Shown here in pieces: positions 8,321 to 17,381 of a stretch of 35,015 bases of DNA. A program made the translations under genes and the position numbers. This DNA is from an uncultured Ruminococcus sp. (GTDB lineage Bacteria > Bacillota > Clostridia > Oscillospirales > Acutalibacteraceae): NCBI GenBank assembly GCA_902778175.1, contig CACYWT010000030.1, forward strand, positions 1 through 35,015, read 5' to 3'. Position 1 is the first letter of the stretch, and every line of letters begins with the position of its first letter. The notes below the pieces were generated by a model. It worked only from the letters and a program-made list of their open reading frames with translations. It did no database searches and was not told where the DNA came from.

Positions 8321-8355
8321 CAAACAAAACGCCGGTGAATAATTGCATCACCGGC
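8321..8355 (-). terminator. Intrinsic terminator after the coiled-coil gene
   Basis: An 8-bp stem (8348-8355 with 8331-8338) and 9-nt loop are followed on the minus strand by a T-rich stretch (GTTTTGTTTG). It separates the coiled-coil gene from the amidase-radA pair. Confidence 0.75.
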
Positions 8356-8367
8356 TTTGTTGATTTA

Positions 8368-9141
8368 TCAGGATTCTTGGGGCTGTATCGGTTTTTTGGG
8401 CGGATAATTGATAACAGGAACGGTTCCGTCCGAAACACCGTCATCTTCATCAAGGGGAAGCGAATTCTTTTCGTAGAAATTCTCCTTGATCTCCATAAGT
8501 CTGTCAAGATTCTTGCACAGGCGAAGATAAATATTCTCAAGCCTGTCATCAAGAGTAACTGTACCGATCTTTATATCTCTCCTGAGATAAGTCAGATCCT
8601 CCCTGAAAAGACTGATCTCCTTTTCGATATCGTCTATCAGCATGATAGTATCCATTGCCTTTTCCTGCGCCTCGTCAATAACTCCGTGAGCGCGGACCTC
8701 AGCCTTCATCTTGATCTTGACGAGGCTTTCCTGAAGCTCGTCATATCTTTTTGCTTTTATGACAAGCTGGTCGCACTGCTCCTGAAGCTGACGCTTTTCG
8801 TCAAGACGGATATCAAGCTCCTTCTGATATGCTTCGATATCGTTTTCTCTCTGTCCTACTGCCTCGGCAAGACGCATCTGCGCATCCTGCAGCGAACGGT
8901 ACAGGGCATTTCTTGATGCAGTCATTTCAATAAGAGCAATGTTTTTATCCGTTGCTTCCATTTCCGCCTGTTCAAGCTTTCTTTTCAGAAAATCTATCTG
9001 CTCCTCAGGAGTCAGCTTGGAATCCGTTATAACCGAAATATCGTCCTCTTCCGAAAAATCATCAGCAGAAATTATTTCGGTTTCCATACCGACAGCTGTA
9101 TTTTTTTCCGGCTCAGTCCCGGTCACATTGATCTCAGCCAT
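8368..9141 (-). CDS. Coiled-coil protein, distantly DivIVA-like (257 aa)
   Basis: I do not recognise a named family with certainty. After an acidic N-terminal region (about 1-45), the middle (about 45-145) is a long heptad-rich coiled coil with many Glu, Gln and Leu residues. A KIKMKAEVRAHGVIDEAQEKA segment resembles the repeating Ala/Glu helix at the end of DivIVA/GpsB-like proteins. The end is Pro-rich and disordered (YPPKKPIQPQES). There is no signal peptide or membrane segment, so it is cytoplasmic. The ATG at 9141 is preferred over one 24 bases upstream because GGGGTG precedes it at usable spacing. It has its own consensus promoter and terminator, so it is a single-gene unit. A scaffold role in division or cell shape is an inference only. 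Confidence 0.75.
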   Translation of the reverse strand: MAEINVTGTEPEKNTAVGMETEIISADDFSEEDDISVITDSKLTPEEQIDFLKRKLEQAEMEATDKNIALIEMTASRNALYRSLQDAQMRLAEAVGQRENDIEAYQKELDIRLDEKRQLQEQCDQLVIKAKRYDELQESLVKIKMKAEVRAHGVIDEAQEKAMDTIMLIDDIEKEISLFREDLTYLRRDIKIGTVTLDDRLENIYLRLCKNLDRLMEIKENFYEKNSLPLDEDDGVSDGTVPVINYPPKKPIQPQES

Positions 9142-9177
9142 TGCTCTGCACCCCTTTTTTCTCAATATTCTTAATTA

Positions 9178-9206
9178 ATTATATCAAATATATTCCGATA
9201 AATCAA
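9178..9206 (-). promoter_or_regulatory. Sigma-A promoter of the coiled-coil gene
   Basis: On the minus strand TTGATT (9201-9206), 17 bases, and a perfect TATAAT (9178-9183) lie ahead of the gene starting at 9141. Confidence 0.8.
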
Positions 9207-9272
9207 TATCAAAGCTGAATTTTTTGTTTATTTTTCTCATACAATGATAATAATATGAATAAAGTGATATTT

Positions 9273-11258
9273 TCATTGTATCCTTCCGAATGATTTTTCA
9301 AGCTCTCTTTTTGAAAGGAAAAAATATATCGGTCTGCCGTGAGGACAGTAACGCACCTGCGGATTATCCTCCAATGTGCGGACAAGGGCGATAAGCTCAC
9401 GCGGATCGTTTTCATTGCCTGCCTTTACAGCAGCCCTGCAAGCGGTATTTGCATAGATCCATTCCATCTTTTCGGACAGCTGCAGTTTTCTGTGACGGCA
9501 CAGGTAATCCGCTATTTCCGTGAAGGATTCAAGTATATCTTCCTTTTCGAGCATTACCGGCGCGCTGCGTATAAGAATGGTCTTTTCACCGAAGCTGTCT
9601 ACCTCGAAACCCGTCTGAGCAAGCATTTCCCTGTTCTCGAGAATAACACGACATTCCTCATTATCAAGCGTCATTGATACAGGCTCCAGAAGAAACTGCG
9701 CATTTCCTCCGCGGTTCTCCTTCTTCAGCCGCTCATATATGAGTCTTTCATGAGCCGCATGCTTATCAATGAACATAAGTCTGTTTTCGTCATATTCGAT
9801 TATGATATATGTACGGAAGGCTTCACCGATATATTTAAGCCCGGTATCTTCCTGGATCGTTTTTTCCTCAGCCTGCTGTTTCTGAGGCGCCGTGATCTCC
9901 CTGACTGCCGAAAGCTCCGGAACCGGAAGAACCGGGTCGGACTTTTTTTCTTCCTCAGCAGCAGGACTATATCCGAATTTTGCCGCAAGATCAACGCTTG
10001 TCACCCTGACAGCCTTATTTACAGCAGCATAGGAAATATCCTCGACAATGACTTTCCCGGGATCATCTCTCGGTGGAATATATATCTCAGGCTCGTCATC
10101 ATCATGCGGCACTATCGCAGGAGCAGACTTCTCCGGCGCTGTCTTTACGGGCATATTTTCTGTCAGAGCGGAAAGATCAAGCTGTCTGCCCCTGTCGGCA
10201 GGAGCTGCAAGGAGCTGCGGAGAAGTAAATCTCACAGTATTCTCCGGCGGAGCTTCGTTTCTTGTATCATAATTCATAACGGCGCTCCGTACAGCATGAT
10301 ATACGCTGTCGAAAACAGGAGCCTCATTTGTAAACCTTACCTCTAACTTTGCAGGATGGACATTAACATCAAGCTGGGAGCAATTCATCTTCATCAGCAG
10401 TACGCAGGAGGGATATTTCCCGACCATGATGCTGCCCTTGTATGCCTGTTCGAGAGCTGCCATTGCCGTCTTTGAACGGACATATCTTCCGTTGATATAG
10501 AACATCTGCATATTGCGGTTAGCTCTGACCGATGAAACGGGCTTTGATACATAACCGCTTACACTTATATTGCCGCGCTTATAGTCTACCGGTATCAGGG
10601 TATTGTAAAATTCCTTGCCGAAAACCTGAAAGACGGCATTTCCGAGTTTTCCGTCGCCCTGAGTTTTGATCGTCTGCTTTCCGTCGCGGATAAGCGTAAA
10701 GCTTATCTCAGGGTGTGAAAGCGCGATCCTCTCAAGCATTGTAGTGACGGCGTTTCCCTCGGTAACGTCCTTTTTCAGAAACTTCATCCTTGCGGGAACA
10801 TTATAGAATATATCCCTTGCGATAAAGGTCGTACCATTCGGGCAGCCGATCAGATCAAATGACTGCTCCTCGCCGCCGTCAATGGCATATCTTGTGCCGT
10901 GTTCCTCCCTGTCGCTTTTTGTCAGCAGTTCGACCCTTGATACCGCGCAGATAGACGCAAGCGCTTCTCCGCGGAAACCAAGCGTTGCTATCGAATCAAG
11001 ATCATCTCTTTCGGATATCTTGCTTGTGGCATGGCGAAGAAAGGCGTTTTTCACATCTTCTCTCATTATACCGCAGCCGTCGTCGGTAACACGCATATAT
11101 TCCACTCCGCCGCGGCGTATCTCTACGCTTATATTATGAGCGCCGGCATCTATACTGTTTTCAACAAGCTCCTTTATTACCGAGGCAGGTCTTTCGATCA
11201 CCTCTCCGGCAGCGATCAGCTCCGCTATATTTTTGGGCAGTACGTTTATTGCACCCAT
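9273..11258 (-). CDS. mutL: DNA mismatch repair protein MutL
   Basis: MutL couples mismatch recognition by MutS to strand cleavage. The 661-aa protein has the GHKL ATPase at its N-terminus: ELVENSIDAG, DDGCGI, RHATSKI and GFRGEALASI are all present. A Pro- and Glu-rich linker (about 335-470) leads to the C-terminal dimerisation and endonuclease domain. The metal-binding motif DKHAAHERLIYE (about 498-509) is a clear DQHA(x)2E(x)4E variant, and CPHGRP appears near the end. This is therefore a nicking MutL, as expected in bacteria without MutH. The gene follows mutS by 24 bases with its own AAGGAAA site, forming a ylbF-mutS-mutL operon. Confidence 0.98.
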   Translation of the reverse strand: MGAINVLPKNIAELIAAGEVIERPASVIKELVENSIDAGAHNISVEIRRGGVEYMRVTDDGCGIMREDVKNAFLRHATSKISERDDLDSIATLGFRGEALASICAVSRVELLTKSDREEHGTRYAIDGGEEQSFDLIGCPNGTTFIARDIFYNVPARMKFLKKDVTEGNAVTTMLERIALSHPEISFTLIRDGKQTIKTQGDGKLGNAVFQVFGKEFYNTLIPVDYKRGNISVSGYVSKPVSSVRANRNMQMFYINGRYVRSKTAMAALEQAYKGSIMVGKYPSCVLLMKMNCSQLDVNVHPAKLEVRFTNEAPVFDSVYHAVRSAVMNYDTRNEAPPENTVRFTSPQLLAAPADRGRQLDLSALTENMPVKTAPEKSAPAIVPHDDDEPEIYIPPRDDPGKVIVEDISYAAVNKAVRVTSVDLAAKFGYSPAAEEEKKSDPVLPVPELSAVREITAPQKQQAEEKTIQEDTGLKYIGEAFRTYIIIEYDENRLMFIDKHAAHERLIYERLKKENRGGNAQFLLEPVSMTLDNEECRVILENREMLAQTGFEVDSFGEKTILIRSAPVMLEKEDILESFTEIADYLCRHRKLQLSEKMEWIYANTACRAAVKAGNENDPRELIALVRTLEDNPQVRYCPHGRPIYFFLSKRELEKSFGRIQ

Positions 11259-11282
11259 TTTTTTCCTTCTTTCACACTGAGA

Positions 11283-13886
11283 TCATTTCAGCATTTTTAT
11301 CAGTTCAAAAAGTATATTCATTGATTCCATAGGCGTAAGTGTATTTATATCCAGTCCGCGCAGACGCTTTTCAATAGGAGTTTCCTGCGGGATAAGCTCC
11401 ATCTGTATATCCGGAACGCTTTTCTGTCTGCGTGAGGACGCCCTGTCGGGGCTTTTCCCGTTTTCGAGAGCGGCAAGGATCTTCTTTGCCCTCTCTATCA
11501 CACTGTCGGGCAGACCTGCAAGCTTTGCGACCTCGACGCCGTAGGATTCATCAGCCGCTCCGGGTATTATCCTGCGCAGGAAAGTGATATCGTCGCCATG
11601 TTTCATTGCGGCGATATTGTAATTCTTTACTCCTTTGAGCTTATCCTCAAGAATCGTAAGCTCATGATAATGTGTAGCAAAAAGCGTCTTTGCTCCGAGT
11701 TTTTTTGTATCGGCAACATATTCAAGCACCGCTCTTGCTATGCTCATTCCGTCATAGGTCGATGTTCCCCTGCCGATCTCATCAAGTATCAGCAGGCTTT
11801 TGTTCGTTGCCTTTCTGAGTATATAGGCAACCTCGTTCATTTCCACCATAAAGGTAGACTGTCCCGTAGAAAGATCATCGGACGCGCCTATCCTTGTAAA
11901 AACACTGTCAACAACGGATATTTCCGCGCTTTTCGCCGGAACGAAGGAACCCATCTGCGCCATAAGCACAATAAGAGCAGTCTGACGCATGAATGTTGAT
12001 TTACCAGACATATTCGGTCCTGTTATTATAGCCACGCGATTATCGTTCATGTCAAGCAGGGTATCATTCGGGACAAAACGGGTATCCGTCACTATTTTTT
12101 CTACAACAGGGTGTCTGCCGTCGGTTATATGTATTTCTCCTCCTGCATTAAGAACAGGACAGCAGTAATTGTTGTCAAATGCTGTCTGGGCAAAGGAGGC
12201 TGCAACGTCAAGCTGAGCTACGGCAGCAGCACTTGCGGATATCCTGTCAACAGCCTCTGCCGCAGTATTTCTTATTTTCTCAAAAAGAACATATTCAAGA
12301 TCGTTTGCCCTGTCTTTTGCTCCGAGGATCCTGCGCTCGAGATTTTTCAGCTCCTCGGTAATATATCTTTCTCCGTTTGTAAGAGTCTGTTTACGGATAT
12401 ATGTTTCGGGAACAAGCTTTTTGTAGGAATTGGAAACCTCTATGTAATAACCGAAAACCCTGTTGTATCCGATCTTCAGCTTGGGAATACCGGTCTTTTG
12501 ACGTTCCTCGGATTCTATCCTTGCCATCAGCTCAGCTCCGCCCTGCATATCGCTGCGCAGCTCATCAAGCTCCTTTGAGCAGCCCTTGCGTATCATTCCG
12601 CCCTCTCTGACGGAGAACGGAGGCTCGTCCTCTATCGTCCTGTCGATCAGGTCAGCGATATCCTCAAGCAGATCAAGCTTGTCACGAAGCTCACTGAGCA
12701 TTGCGCTCTGAGCAGAAGCTATGCTCGCCTTGATACCCGGCAGTCTGCGAAGAGCACTGCACAGCGAACGCAGCTCCCTTGCATTGGCTGAACCGTATAC
12801 TATACGGGTGATGACACGCTGGATATCGAACATTCCCACAAGCGCGTCACGAAGCTCAACGCGCATCTGAACCTGATCGAAAAGCTCGGCTACTGCATTC
12901 TGACGTCTTGTTATCGCGCCGATACTGACAAGCGGCTTTTCAACATAGCTTTTTATCATTCGCTTACCCATTGCAGTCTTTGTCTTATCAAGTACCGCAA
13001 GAAGCGACGCCTGTTTGTTCCTGCTGTTGAGCGGTTCGGTAAGCTCCAGATTCCGGCGTGTATTATAATCAAGATGAACAAATTGTTCTTCTTTGTACAG
13101 ATCGATCTTTCCTATACGCTCAAGTCCGACCCTCTGGGTACGCCCCAGATATGAAAGCAGCGCACCGAGAGCCGATACAGTCTGCGGCATATCGAGAAGA
13201 CCAAGCTCATCGAGGCTTTTTCCGGAAAACTGATCGCGTATGGTTTTTTCGCAGTCGGCATAGGCAAATTCCTCATCATCGGGCATATTAACACAGGCGG
13301 AAAGCTTTTCCTTGATGAAGGGCGCAAGTGTGCGGAAACGGACGGTATCGCCGCCGATGATAAGCTCTTTGGGAGAGAATTTCAAAAGCTCATCTTTTAC
13401 TGCGCTTTCCGCATCATCTGCATCAATAAGGGTAGCGTACAATTCTCCTGTGGAAATATCGCAGAAAGACAGGCCTGTCTTGTTTTTCAGTGTAAAGACA
13501 GAGCATATAAAGTTATTGCTTCCCTCGTCAAGCATACTTTGCTCCATGACCGTACCGGGAGTGATAACGCGGATAACGTCACGGTTGACGAGCTTTTTTG
13601 TCTTTGACGGATCCTCCGTCTGTTCGCATATAGCGACCTTATAGCCTTTCGCGATAAGTCTTGCTGCATAAGTTTCATAGCTGTGGAACGGAACTCCGCA
13701 CATCGGCGCGCGTTCCTCCATTCCGCAGTCTTTACCAGTCAGAGTGAGTTCAAGTTCACGGGACGCTGTTTTAGCGTCCTCGAAAAACATTTCATAAAAG
13801 TCGCCCACTCTGAAAAAGACTATCGCATCATTATATTGTGCCTTGATTCGCTGGTACTGCTGCATCAACGGCGAAAGCTCTCCCAT
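11283..13886 (-). CDS. mutS: DNA mismatch repair protein MutS
   Basis: MutS binds base mismatches and small loops and recruits MutL. The 867-aa protein is full length. The N-terminal mismatch-binding domain has the GDFYEMF motif, whose Phe stacks on the mispair and whose Glu contacts it. The ATPase has Walker A GPNMSGKST (623-631), Walker B LLILDEIGRGTSTYDG (about 700-715) and the FATHYHEL switch. Near the C-terminus QMELI resembles the beta-clamp-binding QMSLF motif of MutS proteins. The gene begins with GELSPLMQQY, typical for the family, and is followed by mutL on the same strand. Confidence 0.98.
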   Translation of the reverse strand: MGELSPLMQQYQRIKAQYNDAIVFFRVGDFYEMFFEDAKTASRELELTLTGKDCGMEERAPMCGVPFHSYETYAARLIAKGYKVAICEQTEDPSKTKKLVNRDVIRVITPGTVMEQSMLDEGSNNFICSVFTLKNKTGLSFCDISTGELYATLIDADDAESAVKDELLKFSPKELIIGGDTVRFRTLAPFIKEKLSACVNMPDDEEFAYADCEKTIRDQFSGKSLDELGLLDMPQTVSALGALLSYLGRTQRVGLERIGKIDLYKEEQFVHLDYNTRRNLELTEPLNSRNKQASLLAVLDKTKTAMGKRMIKSYVEKPLVSIGAITRRQNAVAELFDQVQMRVELRDALVGMFDIQRVITRIVYGSANARELRSLCSALRRLPGIKASIASAQSAMLSELRDKLDLLEDIADLIDRTIEDEPPFSVREGGMIRKGCSKELDELRSDMQGGAELMARIESEERQKTGIPKLKIGYNRVFGYYIEVSNSYKKLVPETYIRKQTLTNGERYITEELKNLERRILGAKDRANDLEYVLFEKIRNTAAEAVDRISASAAAVAQLDVAASFAQTAFDNNYCCPVLNAGGEIHITDGRHPVVEKIVTDTRFVPNDTLLDMNDNRVAIITGPNMSGKSTFMRQTALIVLMAQMGSFVPAKSAEISVVDSVFTRIGASDDLSTGQSTFMVEMNEVAYILRKATNKSLLILDEIGRGTSTYDGMSIARAVLEYVADTKKLGAKTLFATHYHELTILEDKLKGVKNYNIAAMKHGDDITFLRRIIPGAADESYGVEVAKLAGLPDSVIERAKKILAALENGKSPDRASSRRQKSVPDIQMELIPQETPIEKRLRGLDINTLTPMESMNILFELIKMLK

Positions 13887-13975
13887 TTTCCTGTATCCTT
13901 CCTTTTATATTTTTAAGATCGAACGCACTATGATCCCTGAAATACGCACATTATTATTATGTCATTACTCCCTGA

Positions 13976-14395
13976 TCATCCGCAGCCGCCGCAGGTTGCG
14001 CAGCTGCCGCTGCATTCGGGCATATAGTCGGCAGTTTCTGGATCCTCGCCCTCGGAAGCCTTCTGGATTATAGCTGTGATTCTTTTCATAATAATATCAA
14101 AATCATCTTTTGTGTCGTTATATGCGATCATATGCTCGTTTGTCATGATTTTTGCATAGACCTTGCGCATTTCCTCAGCGCGCTTTTTTGCGCCTTCTAT
14201 ATCCTTCTGTTCCTCCTGATTTGCGGCATCCTCAGCGATCTTTGTACGAAGCTCGCTGAATTTTGCGATAAGCTGCTGAAGCTCCTTATCCTCATCTGCC
14301 GCCTGACGCGCCATATTATATTTTATATAAGCTTCCTCCTGCTGGAGTTTTTTTCCAAGCTCTCTTGCGATCGCTATAATATCCATATTTTCCAT
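13976..14395 (-). CDS. YlbF/YmcA family protein with cysteine-rich tail
   Basis: A 139-aa helical protein of the YlbF/YmcA (DUF964) family. In Bacillus subtilis such proteins form a complex with YaaT that binds 4Fe-4S clusters and steers RNase Y-dependent mRNA processing and development. The body (about 1-112) is a helical bundle with the typical LQQEEAYIKYNMARQAADED and EEMRKVYAKIMTNE segments. The end carries four cysteines spaced C-x3-C-x2-C-x2-C (residues 128, 132, 135, 138), which suits metal or cluster binding. It sits directly upstream of mutS with its own promoter at 14453-14481 and an AAGGAG site, so it probably leads the mismatch repair operon. Linkage of this family to mutS in Clostridia is from memory. 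Confidence 0.88.
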   Translation of the reverse strand: MENMDIIAIARELGKKLQQEEAYIKYNMARQAADEDKELQQLIAKFSELRTKIAEDAANQEEQKDIEGAKKRAEEMRKVYAKIMTNEHMIAYNDTKDDFDIIMKRITAIIQKASEGEDPETADYMPECSGSCATCGGCG

Positions 14396-14452
14396 TTTTC
14401 TTCTCCTTAATATTATTTTTTCCGGAACAGCCCCTCCGGCTATACGAAATCT

Positions 14453-14481
14453 ATTTTACCAAATTCCGCAAAAAAAGTCAA
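14453..14481 (-). promoter_or_regulatory. Sigma-A promoter ahead of ylbF-mutS-mutL
   Basis: On the minus strand TTGACT (14476-14481), 17 bases and TAAAAT (14453-14458) precede the YlbF-family gene by about 50 bases. Confidence 0.75.
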
Positions 14482-14531
14482 ACCCATGCCTCCTGATAAA
14501 AGCATTTCAGTATTATAACCGCAAAGTATGT

Positions 14532-14740
14532 CCCCCGCCTCTAAGGCGGCGGGTGCCATATATCCGTTCAGTGGGAGTAAAAATCTCCCACTGAACGACA
14601 GCAAGCCTAATCTCCCACTGAACGACAGCAAGCCTACGGCTTGCCTTTGCTTGTTGAAAGCAAAGCTTTTAAAAAAGTTTGGCTGCCCAAAAACCCAACT
14701 TCGGTTCCCGGACAGCCTGGAAGAAATGTTTGCAATACCC
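14532..14740. repeat. Hairpin-rich intergenic repeat element
   Basis: The 438-base gap between lysC and the YlbF-family gene holds a run of hairpins: 14532-14553 (G/C stem, loop TCTAA), 14565-14597 (perfect 13-bp stem), 14628-14644 (perfect 7-bp stem) and 14645-14665 (8-bp stem). A 27-base unit beginning TCTCCCACTGAACGACAGCA occurs twice in tandem (14584-14610, 14611-14636). The beginning of that unit is the right arm of the 13-bp stem. No transposase is present. It may be a non-autonomous mobile repeat or the end of an IS200-like element; both are inference. Confidence 0.8.
14664..14719 (-). terminator. Probable intrinsic terminator after lysC
   Basis: On the minus strand GGCTGTCC (about 14712-14719) and GGGCAGCC (14681-14688) form a stem with a long loop, followed by AAACTTTTTT. 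It lies about 110 bases after the lysC stop. It may also be part of the repeat element at 14532-14740. Confidence 0.5.
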
Positions 14741-14833
14741 TTCTCCTTGATAATTATAATATGACAAGGGCATTAATTTCAGATTAAAAAATGATTAAGA
14801 ATAATATAACTTAATCTTAAATATATTCAAGGA

Positions 14834-16045
14834 TCAGTCCTCTTCAAAGAACTTTGCATGAATTGCCTTTACAGCAGCGTCAGCATTTTCCTCGTCAATA
14901 AGAACGGAGATCTTGATCTCACTTGTGGAGATCATGCGGATATTGATGTGTGCATCATAAAGTGCCTCAAACATCTTTGTAGCAACACCGGAATGGCTCT
15001 CCATACCTGCGCCGACAATGGAGATCTTTGCAACCTTCTCGTCAAGCGAAACGCTCTTGCCGCCTATAGCCTTTACATAATCCTCCATTACTTCGGCAGC
15101 TTCCTTTGCATTGCCCTGAGCAATAGTGAAGGAAATATCTTTTGTGCCGTCACGTCCGATGGACTGGAGAATGATATCTACATTTATATTCTTCGCTGCA
15201 AGTCTTGAGAACATCTTGAAAGCAAGACCCGGCTCATCCGGTACGCCTATTACTGAAATTCTCGCTACGTCCGTATCCTTTGCAACACCGCTGATCAACA
15301 TTTTTTCCATTTTGGAAGCCTCCTTAACAATTGTGCCCGGTTTATTGGTAAAGCTTGAAAGTACCTCAAGCTCGATATTATATTTCTTAGCCATTTCTAC
15401 GCTGCGGTTATTAAGAACCTGCGCGCCGAGAGTGGCAAGCTCAAGCATTTCATCATAGGATATAACTTCAAGCTTTCTTGCCTTTTCGATCTTTCTCGGA
15501 TCGGCAGTATAAACGCCTTCAACATCTGTATAGATCTGACAAAGATCAGCATGCATAGCTGCCGCAATTGCAACTGCACTGGTATCGCTGCCGCCTCTGC
15601 CGAGAGTTGTAACGTCCTCATATCTGTTAAGACCCTGGAAACCTGCAACTACTACGATATTATTCTTATCCAGTTCTTTTGCAATACGGTCTGTCCTTAC
15701 TCTCTTGATACGGGCAGAGGTATATGCCGATGATGTCTGGAAACCTGCCTGCCAGCCGAGAAGCGATACAACAGGATAGCCCAACTTCTCAATAGCCATT
15801 GCAAGAAGCGCGATCGAAATCTGCTCACCTGCCGCAAGAAGCATATCCTTTTCTCTTTTGGAAGCATCGGGATTGATCTCTTCTGCTTTGGCAATAAGAT
15901 CATCTGTTGTGTCACCCTGCGCGGATACGACTACAACGACTTTGTTTCCTTTTTTGTAGGTATCGGTAACGATCCTTGCAACGTTGAAAACTCTTTCAGC
16001 GTCTGCTACTGAGCTTCCGCCGAATTTCTGTACGATAAGACTCAT
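14834..16045 (-). CDS. lysC: Aspartate kinase
   Basis: Aspartate kinase phosphorylates aspartate, the first step towards lysine, threonine, methionine and diaminopimelate. The 403-aa protein begins with VQKFGGSSVAD, the ATP and substrate-binding KFGG motif, and has GFQGLNRYEDVTTLGRGGSD (the catalytic glycine-rich segment). The last 140 residues are two ACT domains, seen as ISVIGVPDEPGLAFKMF and ISIVGAGMESHSGVATKMF, which bind feedback inhibitors. It corresponds to the monofunctional LysC type, and which amino acid inhibits it cannot be told from sequence. It lies 45 bases after hom and is preceded by GGGGAAG, so hom-lysC is likely one transcript. Confidence 0.97.
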   Translation of the reverse strand: MSLIVQKFGGSSVADAERVFNVARIVTDTYKKGNKVVVVVSAQGDTTDDLIAKAEEINPDASKREKDMLLAAGEQISIALLAMAIEKLGYPVVSLLGWQAGFQTSSAYTSARIKRVRTDRIAKELDKNNIVVVAGFQGLNRYEDVTTLGRGGSDTSAVAIAAAMHADLCQIYTDVEGVYTADPRKIEKARKLEVISYDEMLELATLGAQVLNNRSVEMAKKYNIELEVLSSFTNKPGTIVKEASKMEKMLISGVAKDTDVARISVIGVPDEPGLAFKMFSRLAAKNINVDIILQSIGRDGTKDISFTIAQGNAKEAAEVMEDYVKAIGGKSVSLDEKVAKISIVGAGMESHSGVATKMFEALYDAHINIRMISTSEIKISVLIDEENADAAVKAIHAKFFEED

Positions 16046-16090
16046 GTGTTTCTTCCCCCAAATCTTTTTTCTTTGGAACTCGGATATTTA

Positions 16091-17335
16091 TTATAAATCC
16101 GCAATGCGGATCACCGACTTGATCTCTGTGCCTGACGCTTTAAGCTCTTCAAGGAGCTTATTCCTGTCGGCAACAGTCATTTTGCCCGTAACAAAGGCAA
16201 ATTCGTTTTCTGCGGCGTCCGGACGGACAACCGGTTTCATTCCCGGGAAAAGCTCTGCTGCTTTTGCAGACGCTGCCTTTTTGTCATCGCTTACGGCTCT
16301 GACAAATACAGGGAATACTGTTTCTTCATAAGGCTTGACAAGGCTTGCGTTGCCGTCCTCCCAGAATACGAACTTTCTGTCTTTGAGGTGCTGTACGCAG
16401 TCGATAATATCAGCAACTACTGCGCTCGCGGTCGGCAGCTTTCCTGCGCCCTTGCCGTAGAATACAACGTCGCCCGTAGCGTCGCCTCTTACGAGAATAC
16501 CGTTGAATACATCATCAATTCCCGCAAGCTGGCTGCTGCGCTCGATGAACATAGGCTCAACAGTGATATCGAGTGTGCCGTCGTCAAGCTTGCTTACCTG
16601 ACCGATAAGCTTGATAACGCCGCCCCATGATGAAGCATAGGAAACATCTTCCAGCGTGATACCCGTAATTCCGACCGTATGTACAAACTCGGGATAGATA
16701 TGCTTTCCATAGCAGAGCGAAGCAAGAATACAGATCTTTCTGCAGGCATCATGACCCTCAACATCAGCTGCAGGATTTCTCTCAGCATAGCCGAGCTGCT
16801 GTGCAGTCCTGAGAGCGTCCTCGAAAGATACGCCTTCCTTTATCATTTTGGTAAGTATATAGTTTGTGGTACCGTTTAGTATTCCGGCAACCTCGATCAC
16901 TTCATTAGCGGCAAGGCACAGACCGATAGGTCTGATGATCGGAATACCTCCGCCGACGCTTGCCTCAAAAAGATAGTTTACATTTTTCTGTCTTGCGATC
17001 TCCAGAAGCTCAGCTCCCTTTGTTGCGACAAGCTCCTTATTTGATGTAACCACACTTTTGCCGGCAAGAAGGCAGGCTTTTGTGAAATCATAGGCAGGAT
17101 GAACTCCGCCCATGACCTCAGCAACTACCTTAACCTCGTCGTCATTCAGTATATCATCAAAGTTTTTTGTAAATTTTTCTGCATAGGGACTGTCGGGAAA
17201 TTCTCTGATATCAAGGATATACTTGACATTCAGCTCAGCATCGGAGCGTTTCATGATCCCGTCACGGTGGTTCATTATTACCTCCACGACACCGGAACCT
17301 ACAACTCCGTATCCCATTACTGCTACCTGTACCAT
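16091..17335 (-). CDS. hom: Homoserine dehydrogenase
   Basis: Homoserine dehydrogenase reduces aspartate semialdehyde to homoserine on the branch to threonine and methionine. The 414-aa protein has an N-terminal NAD(P)-binding fold with GYGVVGSGVVEV, the active-site region EASVGGGIPIIRPI and GILNGTTNYILTKM, and the catalytic Lys segment QQLGYAERNPAADVEGHDACRKICIL. The C-terminal ~80 residues look like an ACT domain (FVRAVSDDKKAASAKAAELF), so threonine feedback is plausible. AAGGAG precedes the ATG. No leader peptide or riboswitch is visible in the 46 bases separating it from the penicillin-binding protein gene. Confidence 0.97.
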   Translation of the reverse strand: MVQVAVMGYGVVGSGVVEVIMNHRDGIMKRSDAELNVKYILDIREFPDSPYAEKFTKNFDDILNDDEVKVVAEVMGGVHPAYDFTKACLLAGKSVVTSNKELVATKGAELLEIARQKNVNYLFEASVGGGIPIIRPIGLCLAANEVIEVAGILNGTTNYILTKMIKEGVSFEDALRTAQQLGYAERNPAADVEGHDACRKICILASLCYGKHIYPEFVHTVGITGITLEDVSYASSWGGVIKLIGQVSKLDDGTLDITVEPMFIERSSQLAGIDDVFNGILVRGDATGDVVFYGKGAGKLPTASAVVADIIDCVQHLKDRKFVFWEDGNASLVKPYEETVFPVFVRAVSDDKKAASAKAAELFPGMKPVVRPDAAENEFAFVTGKMTVADRNKLLEELKASGTEIKSVIRIADL

Positions 17336-17381
17336 ATTTATTTCTCCTTTATATTTATTGTAAGCTTATGTTCAGTTGATT

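Noticed and set aside
7513-8916. 467-codon open frame on the plus strand
   Set aside because: It runs antisense to three real genes (the radA start, the amidase and the coiled-coil gene) with no family features.
9239-9281. ATACAATGA/TCATTGTAT inverted repeat after mutL, considered as a terminator
   Set aside because: The stem is AT-rich with a 25-nt loop, and no T-run follows on the minus strand.
9750-10346. 198-codon open frame on the plus strand
   Set aside because: Antisense to mutL, with no ribosome binding site and no recognisable protein pattern.
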